Part shown: piece by piece, positions 1-8,419 of the stretch | Layout: each line of letters opens with the position of its first letter | How positions within the stretch are numbered: position 1 is the stretch's first letter | NCBI RefSeq assembly: GCF_031582965.1 | Contig: NZ_CP134049.1 | Location: 2,108,001-2,172,000 of the forward strand | DNA length: 64,000 nt | Reading direction: 5' to 3' | From: Bacillus sp. NEB1478 | Lineage (GTDB): Bacteria > Bacillota > Bacilli > Bacillales > Fictibacillaceae | Notes under the pieces: model-generated | The model's database searches: none | What the model was told of the DNA's origin: nothing | What the model saw: only the letters and a program-made list of their open reading frames with translations | Translations under genes and position numbers: made by a program

Positions 1-699
1 TTGACCTTGTTTAAGCTGTTCAGCACGTCGAACTTCCAAACGAACAGATGAGTAGAACTTTAATGCTCTTCCCCCTGGTGTAGTTTCTGGGTTTCCGAAC
101 ATAACTCCGACTTTTTCACGAATCTGGTTAATAAAGATCGCAATTGTTTTCGATTTATTAATCGCTCCAGAAAGCTTACGCAATGCTTGAGACATAAGTC
201 GAGCCTGCAAACCAACGTGAGAGTCACCCATCTCACCTTCAATTTCAGCTTTTGGAACAAGCGCCGCAACAGAGTCAATGACTAAAATATCAACAGCTCC
301 GCTTCGAACCAATGCTTCTGCAATTTCTAAAGCTTGTTCTCCTGTATCGGGCTGAGATAACAATAACTCATCAATATTTACACCGAGCTTTTGTGCATAA
401 TCAGGATCTAATGCATGTTCAGCATCAATAAATGCTGCTTGTCCGCCATTTCGCTGTACTTCAGCAATCGCATGAAGCGCAACAGTTGTTTTACCTGAAG
501 ATTCTGGTCCATAAACCTCAATAATTCTTCCTCTCGGATAACCGCCGATACCTAATGCAATGTCTAAGGTGATAGAACCGCTGGAAACTGTAGAAATTCG
601 CTGTTCTGTTTGTTCTCCAAGTTTCATAATGGAACCTTTACCAAATTGCTTTTCAATTTGACGAAGCGCCATATCTAAAGCCGCTTTTCTGTCGCTCAT
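1..699 (-). CDS. recA: RecA recombinase, N-terminal 233 residues (cut by window edge)
   Basis: The open frame from the ATG at 697-699 to base 1 reads as the RecA N-terminus and core, starting [20 protein letters not shown]. The Walker A motif GPESSGKT is at residues 64-71, and the frame contains EHALDP near 94 and the L2-region segment [20 protein letters not shown] near 191-210. RecA is the ATP-dependent strand-exchange protein of homologous recombination and the co-protease that triggers LexA self-cleavage. There is no stop inside the window; the C-terminal third lies to the left. An AGGAG-type ribosome site precedes the start. A sigma-A promoter and a LexA-type operator lie upstream, so it is transcribed on its own and SOS-induced. 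No intein or frameshift is visible in the part present. Confidence 0.98.
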   Translation of the reverse strand, partial: MSDRKAALDMALRQIEKQFGKGSIMKLGEQTEQRISTVSSGSITLDIALGIGGYPRGRIIEVYGPESSGKTTVALHAIAEVQRNGGQAAFIDAEHALDPDYAQKLGVNIDELLLSQPDTGEQALEIAEALVRSGAVDILVIDSVAALVPKAEIEGEMGDSHVGLQARLMSQALRKLSGAINKSKTIAIFINQIREKVGVMFGNPETTPGGRALKFYSSVRLEVRRAEQLKQGQ

Positions 700-772
700 T
701 ACATTCACTCCTCTAAATTGTTCACACATTTATTTTTAAGTCATTATTTCTTTGTTTGTTTACTACTTTTCT

Positions 773-801
773 ATCATATCTCTTTTTAGCGCATTTGCCA
801 A
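773..801 (-). promoter_or_regulatory. recA sigma-A promoter
   Basis: Read on the minus strand, TTGGCA (796-801) and TATGAT (773-778) are separated by exactly 17 bp, a near-consensus sigma-A promoter about 75 bp upstream of the recA start. Confidence 0.8.
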
Positions 802-809
802 TCATTTTA

Positions 810-823
810 CGAACATTTATTCG
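810..823 (-). promoter_or_regulatory. LexA (DinR) SOS box upstream of recA
   Basis: The minus strand reads CGAATAAATGTTCG, which matches the Gram-positive SOS box CGAAC-N4-GTTCG at all but one defined base. It sits 8 bp upstream of the recA -35 hexamer, within reach of RNA polymerase. Repression of recA by LexA until DNA damage is the established arrangement in Bacillus. Here it is inferred from site and position. Confidence 0.8.
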
Positions 824-829
824 ATAAAT

Positions 830-2071
830 TCATTGACCTTTTTTGACCATTTGATTCATATAGAAAAATCCGTATTTTACCGTTCTCTCCCGAATAGCTT
901 TTCTTGAGCCTGCAAGCTGTAAAGAGAAAGATATTGTTTCTCCGGCATTAGAAATCGCTATAAATACAGTTCCTGCATTTTTCTCTTCTTGTTTCTCAGG
1001 ACCTGCTACTCCTGTAAAACTTATTCCATAGTCTGCATTTGTCATGTTTCTAATTTTTTCAGCCATCCATTCAGCGCATTCCTTACTCACAGCACCATGC
1101 TGCTTCAAAAGTTTCTCAGGCACACCAAGAAGGGTTTGTTTTAATTCATTCGAATAAACAACTGCGCCTCCCTTAAAAATAGCAGATGCACCAGGGATAT
1201 CCGTAATAACTTTGCTAAAAAGTCCGCCTGTTAAACTCTCGGCTGACGCAATAGTGGCATTTTTCTTAAGCAATGAATCTATCACACAACCCTCTAATGT
1301 ATCAAGATCATACCCATAAAAATAGGAGGATGTTTTGCTTAATATTTTTTCCTCCGTCTCGTCCAGCAGTTTTTCTGCTTCAAGTTGAACAGAATGAACA
1401 GCCGTTAATCGAATTGTTACTTCATGCTCTGAAGCTAATGGTGCGATGGTTGGGTTACTTTGTTTTTCGATTAAATCTTGAAGCTCTGTTTCCAATGCAG
1501 ATTCCCCGATTCCAAAAAACTTTAATACACGGGAATAAAGTTTTGTTTTCGTTTCGGATTGAGACTCCAAAAATGGAATCACGAATTTTTGAAACATCGG
1601 TTTCATTTCGCTCGGAGGGCCAGGCAACAAGATACAAGTCATTCCTTCATCAGAAAATGCCATCCCAGGGGCCATTCCATTTTCATTTGGGAATACTACA
1701 GAATCTTTAATAATCAACGCTTGCTTCTCATTATTAGGCGTCATCTTTCGATTAGTCTGTACAAAATAATTTTTTATGTACTGCAGTGATCGTTCGTCAT
1801 GCACAAGCTCTTTTTGAAAAACATCAGCAATCGTTTCTTTCGTCAAGTCATCTTTAGTAGGTCCAAGTCCTCCCGTGAAAATCAAAAGGTTTGATCGTGT
1901 TTTGGCAATTTGAATGACAGATGCAAGCCTCTTGGCATTATCTCCTGCTACAGAATGGTAAAATACATTCACACCGATATCTGCTAGGTTTTTCGAGATA
2001 AATTGAGCATTCGAATTAACAATTTGCCCTAAAAGCAATTCACTTCCTACAGCTATGATCTCTGCGTTCAT
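830..2071 (-). CDS. cinA: CinA competence/damage-inducible protein, nicotinamide-nucleotide amidase family
   Basis: This protein of about 413 residues begins MNAEIIAVGSELLLGQI. The N-terminal molybdopterin-binding-like (COG1058) domain contains FTGGLGPTKDDLT near 90-100. The C-terminal CinA domain (about 260-410) contains SAESLTGG and FTGVAGPE. The family processes pyridine nucleotides (NMN deamidation, ADP-ribose hydrolysis in characterised members); in naturally transformable species it is linked to RecA and competence. I chose the ATG at 2071, which has AAGGAGA at suitable spacing. An upstream in-frame GTG at 2080 directly abuts that site and is less likely. It lies just upstream of recA, as in B. 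subtilis, but recA has its own promoter in between. Confidence 0.93.
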   Translation of the reverse strand: MNAEIIAVGSELLLGQIVNSNAQFISKNLADIGVNVFYHSVAGDNAKRLASVIQIAKTRSNLLIFTGGLGPTKDDLTKETIADVFQKELVHDERSLQYIKNYFVQTNRKMTPNNEKQALIIKDSVVFPNENGMAPGMAFSDEGMTCILLPGPPSEMKPMFQKFVIPFLESQSETKTKLYSRVLKFFGIGESALETELQDLIEKQSNPTIAPLASEHEVTIRLTAVHSVQLEAEKLLDETEEKILSKTSSYFYGYDLDTLEGCVIDSLLKKNATIASAESLTGGLFSKVITDIPGASAIFKGGAVVYSNELKQTLLGVPEKLLKQHGAVSKECAEWMAEKIRNMTNADYGISFTGVAGPEKQEEKNAGTVFIAISNAGETISFSLQLAGSRKAIRERTVKYGFFYMNQMVKKGQ

Positions 2072-2100
2072 ATTTGCCACTCTCCTTAAATTGTACCGCC

Positions 2101-2111
2101 ATTATATTATA
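2101..2111 (-). promoter_or_regulatory. Candidate -10 region for cinA
   Basis: Two overlapping TATAAT hexamers occur on the minus strand about 35 bp upstream of the cinA start. No convincing -35 was found, so this is only a probable promoter. Confidence 0.4.
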
Positions 2112-2184
2112 GTTCAAATTGCAAGAATAGAAATAATGATTTGTTTCCTTCTTGTTTTGGTTGATTTATTCTAAGACGAATAAA

Positions 2185-2212
2185 AAAACAGGAGTTAATA
2201 AGCTCCTGTTTT
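2185..2212 (-). terminator. Rho-independent terminator after pgsA
   Basis: A perfect 10-bp stem (AAAACAGGAG with CTCCTGTTTT) and 8-nt loop are followed on the minus strand by a T-rich run. It lies 17 bp past the pgsA stop and separates pgsA from cinA. Confidence 0.85.
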
Positions 2213-2228
2213 TCTCATTTACTTCCAT

Positions 2229-2807
2229 TTACTTAGATTTTAATAAAATATGCTTGCTGTTTACGAAATACTCCCAGCCGGAGTACAGCGTGATTAAAGT
2301 AGCGAGCCATAAACTGATTGTTGCAAAGGGTAACCCGATCCATGCAAAAGGCAGATTATGAAGCAGCAATGCAGATATCGCGATAATCTGAATCCACATT
2401 TTTAGTTTTCCCATTTGACCAGCTGCAATTACATCACCTTCAGCAGCAGCAACGGCGCGAATACCTGTTACAGCAAATTCACGGCTTAAAATAACAATCA
2501 CCATCCATGCGGGCGCACTACCAAGTTCGACCAAACCGATAAGAGCGGCTGAAACAAGAAGTTTATCTGCTAAAGGATCCAAAAATTTCCCCAAATTCGT
2601 TACTAGGTTATATTTTCTCGCGTAATATCCATCTACCCAATCTGTACTGGATGCAAAAATAAAAATAAGGGCAGCGATAAAATGAGTGACTGGCAATTCT
2701 TCACCAGCAAGAGACCAGGTGCCCCAATTAAACCCGCCTAATAAAATAATCATAAAGATGGGTATAAGCAAAATACGTGAAATGGTAATTTTGTTAGGTA
2801 AATTCAA
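2229..2807 (-). CDS. pgsA: CDP-diacylglycerol--glycerol-3-phosphate 3-phosphatidyltransferase
   Basis: PgsA is an integral membrane enzyme that makes phosphatidylglycerol phosphate, the committed step to phosphatidylglycerol and cardiolipin. The CDP-alcohol phosphotransferase signature D-G-x2-A-R-x8-G-x3-D-x3-D is complete in DWVDGYYARK...GKFLDPLADKLL, and several hydrophobic helices flank it. A longer frame opens at ATG 2843, but that has no ribosome site. The TTG at 2805-2807 has GGAGG 8 nt upstream and gives a 192-residue protein starting (M)NLPNKITISR, the usual family length and N-terminus. It follows ymfM closely and ends at a terminator, as in B. subtilis. Confidence 0.93.
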   Translation of the reverse strand: MNLPNKITISRILLIPIFMIILLGGFNWGTWSLAGEELPVTHFIAALIFIFASSTDWVDGYYARKYNLVTNLGKFLDPLADKLLVSAALIGLVELGSAPAWMVIVILSREFAVTGIRAVAAAEGDVIAAGQMGKLKMWIQIIAISALLLHNLPFAWIGLPFATISLWLATLITLYSGWEYFVNSKHILLKSK

Positions 2808-2849
2808 TACGTTTTCCTCCAAATTGCGGTAAAAATCTTTCATGCATAA

Positions 2850-3713
2850 TTATTGCATTTTTTTGATAACGATCTTCTGGTGAACCCGTTGAGCCGGCGA
2901 TACTGGGTACGCAAAATCTTCACCGTTTATTTTAATAGCTGTGACATGAGCAGCACCAATGTTAAATGTCACTTCTTTTGCAGAAGATAAATCTACTGTC
3001 TGTTTTTCGCCTTTACTTAATTGTTTCTCAAGCAGACTCTTTCCATTTTCATCTTTGATGCCGATATAACTTGGTCCTGACGCTGAAAGATCTATGATCA
3101 ATTTGTCGGTATCCTTTAATTCATATGTTGTTACTATGCCGCTTGTCTGCAGTTTTGTCAAAGTCTGCTTTGGAGTTTCTACTTTCTCTTCAGGCTCATC
3201 GTTCTTCTTCTCTTCTTCGTTCGCTTTTTCTTCTTTCTTCGGCTTATCTTTATCCGCCTCTAAGTCAACCGACTTCACATTGCTATCTGCGCTTTTGGCT
3301 TCATCTTTTCCATCTGGAAGCCATTTCAAAACAAGGAATAAGAGAGCAATGATAACTAGAGCGATAATTGCAAAAGGAACGATACGCTTAACTATAGTAT
3401 TTCCGTCTGATAGCGGCGGGTTTTGCCTTTTAGAGCGGGGTTCGAATTCTGTTGATGGTTCTTTCGCTGCTTGTGGTATCTCATGTTTATATTGGTCAAA
3501 AATGGTTTCATAATGCAGCCCGACAGCTTCACAATAATTCTTTATAAATGCTCTCGCATAGAAAGCCCCAGGAAGTACATCATAATTCCCATCTTCAATG
3601 GCAGCTAAATAACGTTTTTGAATCTTTGTTGCTGTTTGAAGTTCTTCTAATGACAATCCTTTTTCTTCACGTTTTTCTTTTAATAAATTTCCGAGTTCTG
3701 TCAACCTTCCCAC
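2850..3713 (-). CDS. ymfM: RodZ-like membrane helix-turn-helix protein (YmfM)
   Basis: The protein has about 287 residues. An N-terminal Cro/RodZ-type helix-turn-helix (about 5-75, LGNLLKEKREEKGLSLEELQ) is followed by a single transmembrane helix at about 110-132, a Lys/Glu-rich linker at about 136-185 and a C-terminal beta domain of the DUF4115 type. This is the RodZ architecture: a cytoplasmic MreB-binding domain and an extracytoplasmic C-terminus, acting in cell-shape control. The start is uncertain: GTG codons at 3717 and 3713 and a TTG at 3704 are clustered around a G-rich stretch. It lies between ymfK and pgsA as in B. subtilis. Confidence 0.88.
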   Translation of the reverse strand: MGRLTELGNLLKEKREEKGLSLEELQTATKIQKRYLAAIEDGNYDVLPGAFYARAFIKNYCEAVGLHYETIFDQYKHEIPQAAKEPSTEFEPRSKRQNPPLSDGNTIVKRIVPFAIIALVIIALLFLVLKWLPDGKDEAKSADSNVKSVDLEADKDKPKKEEKANEEEKKNDEPEEKVETPKQTLTKLQTSGIVTTYELKDTDKLIIDLSASGPSYIGIKDENGKSLLEKQLSKGEKQTVDLSSAKEVTFNIGAAHVTAIKINGEDFAYPVSPAQRVHQKIVIKKMQ

Positions 3714-3722
3714 CCACTTACG

Positions 3723-4499
3723 TCATTCTAAATTTCCGAATCCTGTTGAATCTTGTTTTAGAGCTTCATATGTAATTTCTTCGTCACGATGACTTCTAAG
3801 CTCAATAATATAATCAAAATCATCTAACGTATATTCCGTCTGCTGCACAAAGAGATCTGGATGTTCAACAACCTTGGCAGCAGGCAATCGCATTATTTCA
3901 CGAATTAACTGCCAATGTTTTTCACTCATATTTCGTGCAGACACCGCCCCATCAATAATAAATACATGATCAGAATCATATTCATCATCTGCAAGCATAC
4001 TTCTGACGGTTTGCCTTAATAAAGTTGAAGAAATGAAGACCCATCTCTTATTTGCACAAACACTCGAAGCTACGATACTCTCAGTTTTCCCGACGCGAGG
4101 CATACCCCTGACTCCGATTAATTTATGTCCTTCTACTTTATATAATTCGGCAAGAAAATCAACCAATATACCAAGCTCATCACGAATAAAACGAAATGTT
4201 TTTTTGTCATCAGCATCTCGTTCAATATACCTTCCATGTCTAACTGCTAAACGATCTCGAAGTTTCGGCTTGCGGAATTTTGTGACCGTAATATTATCCA
4301 TCGAATCCAATATTGACTTTAATCTTGTTATCTTTTCATCGTTATCAATAATTAACAGCATGCCTCGCCGTTCGTTATCTACCCCGTTAATCGTAACAAT
4401 GTTAATACCGAGCATGCCTAGCAAGGATGATATATCCCCAAGGAGGCCCGGGCGGTTTTTATGTATTTCATACTCTAAATACCATTCCTGCTCTCCCAT
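3723..4499 (-). CDS. ymfK: YmfK family protein: ACT domain plus DUF3388 with a P-loop-like motif
   Basis: This protein of 258 residues has no established function. Residues about 5-75 look like an ACT domain (YEIHKNRPGLLGDISSLLGM), a ligand-binding fold common in amino-acid metabolism regulators. The C-terminal DUF3388 region contains GMPRVGKT at 132-139, which fits the Walker A pattern GxxxxGK[ST], and a hydrophobic strand ending in Asp (VFIID, 179-183) that could be Walker B. I infer nucleotide binding controlled by a small ligand; this is not shown. The ATG has AAGGAG upstream. Gene position between ymfJ and ymfM matches B. subtilis. The motif is discussed as a finding. Confidence 0.85.
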   Translation of the reverse strand: MGEQEWYLEYEIHKNRPGLLGDISSLLGMLGINIVTINGVDNERRGMLLIIDNDEKITRLKSILDSMDNITVTKFRKPKLRDRLAVRHGRYIERDADDKKTFRFIRDELGILVDFLAELYKVEGHKLIGVRGMPRVGKTESIVASSVCANKRWVFISSTLLRQTVRSMLADDEYDSDHVFIIDGAVSARNMSEKHWQLIREIMRLPAAKVVEHPDLFVQQTEYTLDDFDYIIELRSHRDEEITYEALKQDSTGFGNLE

Positions 4500-4587
4500 T
4501 GCTCATCTCCTTATTCTTCAAAATAAAACAAATTTCATCAAATATTCTTGTTTCTAATAATAAATGATTTCAATTTATTATGAAAGC

Positions 4588-4625
4588 AAAATAAAAGGAT
4601 GTTAAGAAAAAAATCTTAACATCCT
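4588..4625 (-). terminator. Terminator after ymfJ
   Basis: A 12-bp perfect stem (AGGATGTTAAGA with TCTTAACATCCT, 4596-4625) has a short A-rich loop. On the minus strand it is followed by a T-rich tract at 4588-4595. It separates ymfJ from ymfK. Confidence 0.88.
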
Positions 4626-4634
4626 CTTTTGCGC

Positions 4635-4892
4635 TTAGTGGCTTGAGTCGTTTTGTACTAACTTTACCATCATGTTAGCAATGGCGTGTTTTTCGTTATC
4701 ATCTGCCACTTTCCAAAGATCAGCAAGTATTTTTTCTTCATCGTTTTTAGGTTCAACGTGATTTGCTAAATACCCACCGATTTCAGTTGCTAAATTAGAA
4801 ATAGCATCATGATTCATGCCATCATGCTCTGCGTGCTGCAGGCGATCGGACAAGAAACTTTTCCATTGGCCAAAGTTGTCTAATACAGACAT
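4635..4892 (-). CDS. ymfJ: DUF3243 small cytosolic protein YmfJ
   Basis: An 85-residue soluble protein with no membrane segment, starting MSVLDNFGQWKSFLSDRLQHA. It belongs to the DUF3243 family by sequence and by position next to ymfI and ymfK. The family has no assigned function that I can state. It has a strong ribosome site (AAGGAGGAG) and a strong terminator directly downstream, so it may be transcribed separately from ymfK. Confidence 0.85.
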   Translation of the reverse strand: MSVLDNFGQWKSFLSDRLQHAEHDGMNHDAISNLATEIGGYLANHVEPKNDEEKILADLWKVADDNEKHAIANMMVKLVQNDSSH

Positions 4893-4961
4893 GCTGTCTC
4901 CTCCTTCAAGGTTGATACAGCATTAATATCCCATAATTCATTGTTTTTTATACATTCATTT

Positions 4962-5687
4962 TCAAGTAAACCACGACCCGTTTATTGAAAGAATATGACC
5001 CGAAATATAAGCTGATTTCTCACTGATCAAATACTCAGCCGCATATGCTACTTCTTCTGGCTGCCCGAAACGGCCAGCTGGTATATCATAGACAAGATCA
5101 TGCTTTTCATCATCAGAAAATTGATCCAGCATCGGTGTTTCAATGACTCCTGGTGCGATACTGTTAACATTTATATTGCTCGGTGCCAGCTCTTTAGCCA
5201 GTGCTTTTACGAACGTATCCAAACCTCCTTTTGCAGAAGAATAGACAGTTTCACAAGCAGCACCAACCTCTCCCCATACCGAGGAGATCATGATGATTTT
5301 CCCGTATTTTTGATTTATCATACTCCTCGCAAGCGATTTAGTGATCTCGATTGCACTGAGTAGATGAAGCTGCATCGTTTCCCGTATTGATTCATTTGTA
5401 AAATCAGTAAATAATCCATAGTGGGTACTTCCACAGTTATAAATAAATACATCAACATTTTCGGTAATCTGATTCACTAATTTCTCAGGACCATCTGTTT
5501 TAGAAAGGTCTGCCTGTAAGATAGAACTTTTCACATCAAATGACTCATGTAATTCTTTTTGCAGCATTTTCGCTTTTTTTTCGTTCTTATTGAAATGAAT
5601 GTACAAAAAATATCCTTTTTTTGCAAGCATCCGGCAAATTGCAGTTCCGATTGAACCGGTTGCCCCGGTGACAAGTGCTGTCTTCAA
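4962..5687 (-). CDS. ymfI: Short-chain dehydrogenase YmfI, elongation factor P 5-aminopentanone reductase
   Basis: This 241-residue classical SDR has the Rossmann motif TGATGSIG at 7-14, NCG near 84-86, a catalytic Ser near 136 and YxxxK at Tyr149/Lys153. The family member in B. subtilis (YmfI, also called EfpI) reduces the 5-aminopentanone group on the conserved lysine of EF-P to 5-aminopentanol, a modification that helps ribosomes pass polyproline stretches and supports swarming. FabG-like fatty-acid reductases share this fold, so the EF-P role rests largely on synteny with ymfF and ymfH. The start is TTG at 5685-5687 with AAGGG upstream. Confidence 0.88.
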   Translation of the reverse strand: MKTALVTGATGSIGTAICRMLAKKGYFLYIHFNKNEKKAKMLQKELHESFDVKSSILQADLSKTDGPEKLVNQITENVDVFIYNCGSTHYGLFTDFTNESIRETMQLHLLSAIEITKSLARSMINQKYGKIIMISSVWGEVGAACETVYSSAKGGLDTFVKALAKELAPSNINVNSIAPGVIETPMLDQFSDDEKHDLVYDIPAGRFGQPEEVAYAAEYLISEKSAYISGHILSINGSWFT

Positions 5688-5707
5688 TTGAATATCCCTT
5701 CTTTAAC

Positions 5708-5737
5708 AGAAAAAAACACCCCTTTAGTGGATGCTTT
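5708..5737 (-). terminator. Probable terminator between ymfH and ymfI
   Basis: On the minus strand an A-rich stem containing GCATCC pairs through GT wobbles with GGGGTGT, followed by a run of seven T. It may be a partial terminator that lowers ymfI relative to ymfFH. Confidence 0.55.
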
Positions 5738-5747
5738 TTTCTTTTTA

Positions 5748-7037
5748 TTATGACTTCTTTTTTTGCACTTGGCAAACACTCATAGCTTCTTTATTAAAAT
5801 GGCTTTGAAGAACTTCCTCGACATCGGAAACCCGTAAACCCTCAAATTCGGGAATTACATCAAAAAGGTCCATTTCATTAAAGGCATATCTTGTAAATTG
5901 ATTCGCAATAAATTCAGGTGAATTCAAAGACCGCAAGAAAGCTCCGATTTTCTTTTTGCGAGCACGATCGAACGATTCCTCACATAGAGTCTGCATTTTA
6001 AAGCTTTCAATCATTTCAGAGACGCGCTTTACAAACTCGTCAGGTGATTTTGTATCTCCGCCAAGCATGCTGAAGCCAAAACCATTCTCTTCTGTGTAAT
6101 CAAAAGAAAAGGTTTGATCGATGAGACCTTCCTCATACAACGCTTCATAATTTGGAGAACTTTTTCCAAACATGATCTCCAAAGCAAGGTTCACACAAAG
6201 CTCATGGCGCATTAAGTCTTTTCCTTTTCGGTTTGGAGATGCTTCTTTGTATCCCATATAACATTTTGGTGTTTGAACGGTCATTTCAATCACTTTCTCT
6301 TTTTTTGCAACACTTGAAGGTTCTTCATCAAAGAACCTTTCAATGGGTGCTTTTTCCTTGAATGTTTTCTTCGCTTGATTTTCTTTTACGAAATCCAAAA
6401 TTTCTTTCGCATTAACAGGACCTACTATAAATAAAATCATATTGCTTGGATGATAGAACGTTTCATAGCATTCATACAGATCATCTTTTGTGATATCTGC
6501 AATTGATTTTTCTGTTCCCGCAATATCGATTTTTACAGGATGATTATGATACATGTTTTCAATCAGACCGAAATATACTCTCCAATCAGGATTGTCATCA
6601 TACATTCTGATTTCCTGCCCAATGATCCCTTTTTCTTTTTCAACTGTTTTTTCAGTAAAATAGGGTTCTTGAACAAAGTCGATTAAAGTTGTTAAATTTG
6701 TTTTCACATCACTCGTTGTTGAAAATAAATAAGCTGTTCGATTAAAAGTAGTAAAGGCATTTGCTGATGCACCTTGTTTACTAAAATCCTGAAAAACATC
6801 GCCTTGCTCTTTTTCAAAAAGTTTATGCTCTAAAAAATGCGCGATTCCATCAGGCACTTTAACATTTTCTTGTTTACCTAGAGGTTTGAAATGGTTATCA
6901 ACTGATCCATAATGCGTGGTAAAGGTGGCAAAAGTTTTATTGAATCCCTTTTTTTCTAATACATAGACTTTTAATCCATTCTCACATTCTTCATAATGTA
7001 ATGTTTCGTCTAATTGATCAAATGTTTTCGTTCCCAT
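5748..7037 (-). CDS. ymfH: M16-family zinc protease YmfH (EF-P modification-associated)
   Basis: This 429-residue M16 (pitrilysin/processing peptidase) protein has the inverted zinc motif HFLEH at 67-71 and the downstream acidic ligand region EKGIIGQEIRMYDDNP. It is thus the catalytically competent half of a two-subunit peptidase. The partner YmfF, encoded directly upstream with a 20-nt overlap, lacks the zinc motif, so the two likely form a heterodimer as in other split M16 enzymes. In Bacillus both are tied genetically to EF-P 5-aminopentanol modification; the substrate is not known to me. ATG 7037 has GGAGC upstream, inside the end of ymfF. Confidence 0.92.
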   Translation of the reverse strand: MGTKTFDQLDETLHYEECENGLKVYVLEKKGFNKTFATFTTHYGSVDNHFKPLGKQENVKVPDGIAHFLEHKLFEKEQGDVFQDFSKQGASANAFTTFNRTAYLFSTTSDVKTNLTTLIDFVQEPYFTEKTVEKEKGIIGQEIRMYDDNPDWRVYFGLIENMYHNHPVKIDIAGTEKSIADITKDDLYECYETFYHPSNMILFIVGPVNAKEILDFVKENQAKKTFKEKAPIERFFDEEPSSVAKKEKVIEMTVQTPKCYMGYKEASPNRKGKDLMRHELCVNLALEIMFGKSSPNYEALYEEGLIDQTFSFDYTEENGFGFSMLGGDTKSPDEFVKRVSEMIESFKMQTLCEESFDRARKKKIGAFLRSLNSPEFIANQFTRYAFNEMDLFDVIPEFEGLRVSDVEEVLQSHFNKEAMSVCQVQKKKS

Positions 7038-8322
7038 TCGTGCTTGCTCCTTTCAAGAAAAAGATCGTATCGAGCGCTACTTTTTTCGAAACTTCAACAA
7101 CATCTTCTTTTGTCACATTCTTAATACCGTCTATCCACTCTTCAATTGTTCTATTTGTACCTGCAACGACATTATGATACAACACTTCTGAAAGCCCAAT
7201 CGTAGAATCAATTGTCTCTAAAATCTGGTTAGTAATCATCGCTTTAGTTTGTTCGAATTCACCATCAGTTATATTGCCATTCTTTATTTCATCCAGTTGT
7301 TCTTTAATGATCTTAACAGCTTTCTCATAATTAGCTGTCTCAATTCCACTCATGACAAATATAGCTCCTTTATGACTTTCGAATCGTGATGCTGCATAAT
7401 ATGCCAAACTCGCTTTTTCTCTTACATTTATAAATAGTTTGGAATGAGAGAATCCGCCAAAAACACCGTTAAATACTTGCAGGGCAAAATAATCCTTATC
7501 ACTGTAAGTTGTATAAGTCCGATAACCCATATGCAGTTTTCCTTGCTGTACATCTTGTTCTTCAAAGATCTCTTTTATTTTAGAAATTTTCTTTTCATCT
7601 GTAACTTTCTTTTCTGAAGACTGATCTTCATTCCGCTTTTGAGGAAACCGGAAATGCTTTTTCACTTTTTCAGCCATTTCATCTGAGGATATATCACCGA
7701 TCACATATAAATCTATCTTATCTCTCAAAATAACGTGCTGATAATATTCATAAAGATCTTTGGATGTAATGCCATCTACTTCCTCTTCATTTCCATATAC
7801 ATTTAATCGATAAGATTCTGATTCGAACATTTCTTCAAGCAGACGTTTGTTGGCATAACGCATTTTATCATCATAGATGGATTCTATCTGCTGTTTAAGA
7901 TTTCGTTTTTCTTTTTTAATAATACTTTCTTTAAACACACCGTTTTCTTGGGCAGGAGCTAATAGGACTTGTGATAAAAGATGAAAAGCTTTGTCTAATA
8001 CAGGTTCAGAATTATTTAAGAACTTTTCGTTGGCTACTTCCATCCGGATACTGATCACCTGATTTTCGCCTTTTTTGGACAAATCAGTATTTAAAGTAGC
8101 TCCATAAAGATCATCTAATGCACTTCTTAATTCTTTACTGGATGGAAAATCCTTTGTGCCGCTCTGAAGTACTGATGGTAGCAAAGCTCTTTTTGTAACT
8201 GTGCTCTCATCTATGGTTTGTTTGATTTGAAGAACAAATGAAGTGGTTTTGTACTTTTTTGTTTCAATTGTATGTAAGGTTATTCCATCAAGATCTGTTT
8301 TTTTATGATTTACAATCGCCAT
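7018..8322 (-). CDS. ymfF: M16-family protein YmfF, non-catalytic partner of YmfH
   Basis: This protein of about 434 residues has M16 fold features (GVFGGFSHSKLFINVREKASLAYYAASRFE is typical of the substrate-binding half) but no HxxEH zinc motif. In its place is the region around LPSVLQSGTKDFPS. It is expected to act as a partner of YmfH. The ATG at 8322 has AAAGGGG 11 nt upstream; an in-frame TTG at 8343 overlaps that ribosome site and is rejected. It is the first gene of the ymfF-ymfH unit, preceded by the repeat element and a terminator of the nup operon. Confidence 0.9.
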   Translation of the reverse strand: MAIVNHKKTDLDGITLHTIETKKYKTTSFVLQIKQTIDESTVTKRALLPSVLQSGTKDFPSSKELRSALDDLYGATLNTDLSKKGENQVISIRMEVANEKFLNNSEPVLDKAFHLLSQVLLAPAQENGVFKESIIKKEKRNLKQQIESIYDDKMRYANKRLLEEMFESESYRLNVYGNEEEVDGITSKDLYEYYQHVILRDKIDLYVIGDISSDEMAEKVKKHFRFPQKRNEDQSSEKKVTDEKKISKIKEIFEEQDVQQGKLHMGYRTYTTYSDKDYFALQVFNGVFGGFSHSKLFINVREKASLAYYAASRFESHKGAIFVMSGIETANYEKAVKIIKEQLDEIKNGNITDGEFEQTKAMITNQILETIDSTIGLSEVLYHNVVAGTNRTIEEWIDGIKNVTKEDVVEVSKKVALDTIFFLKGASTNGNENI

Positions 8323-8419
8323 CGGATACGTTACCCCTTTCAATTATAGCCTACATCCTAGTTTACCCAATTTCGATATGGAGCATGACAATCCTTCTTA
8401 AATCAAAAAATTCATTTGA

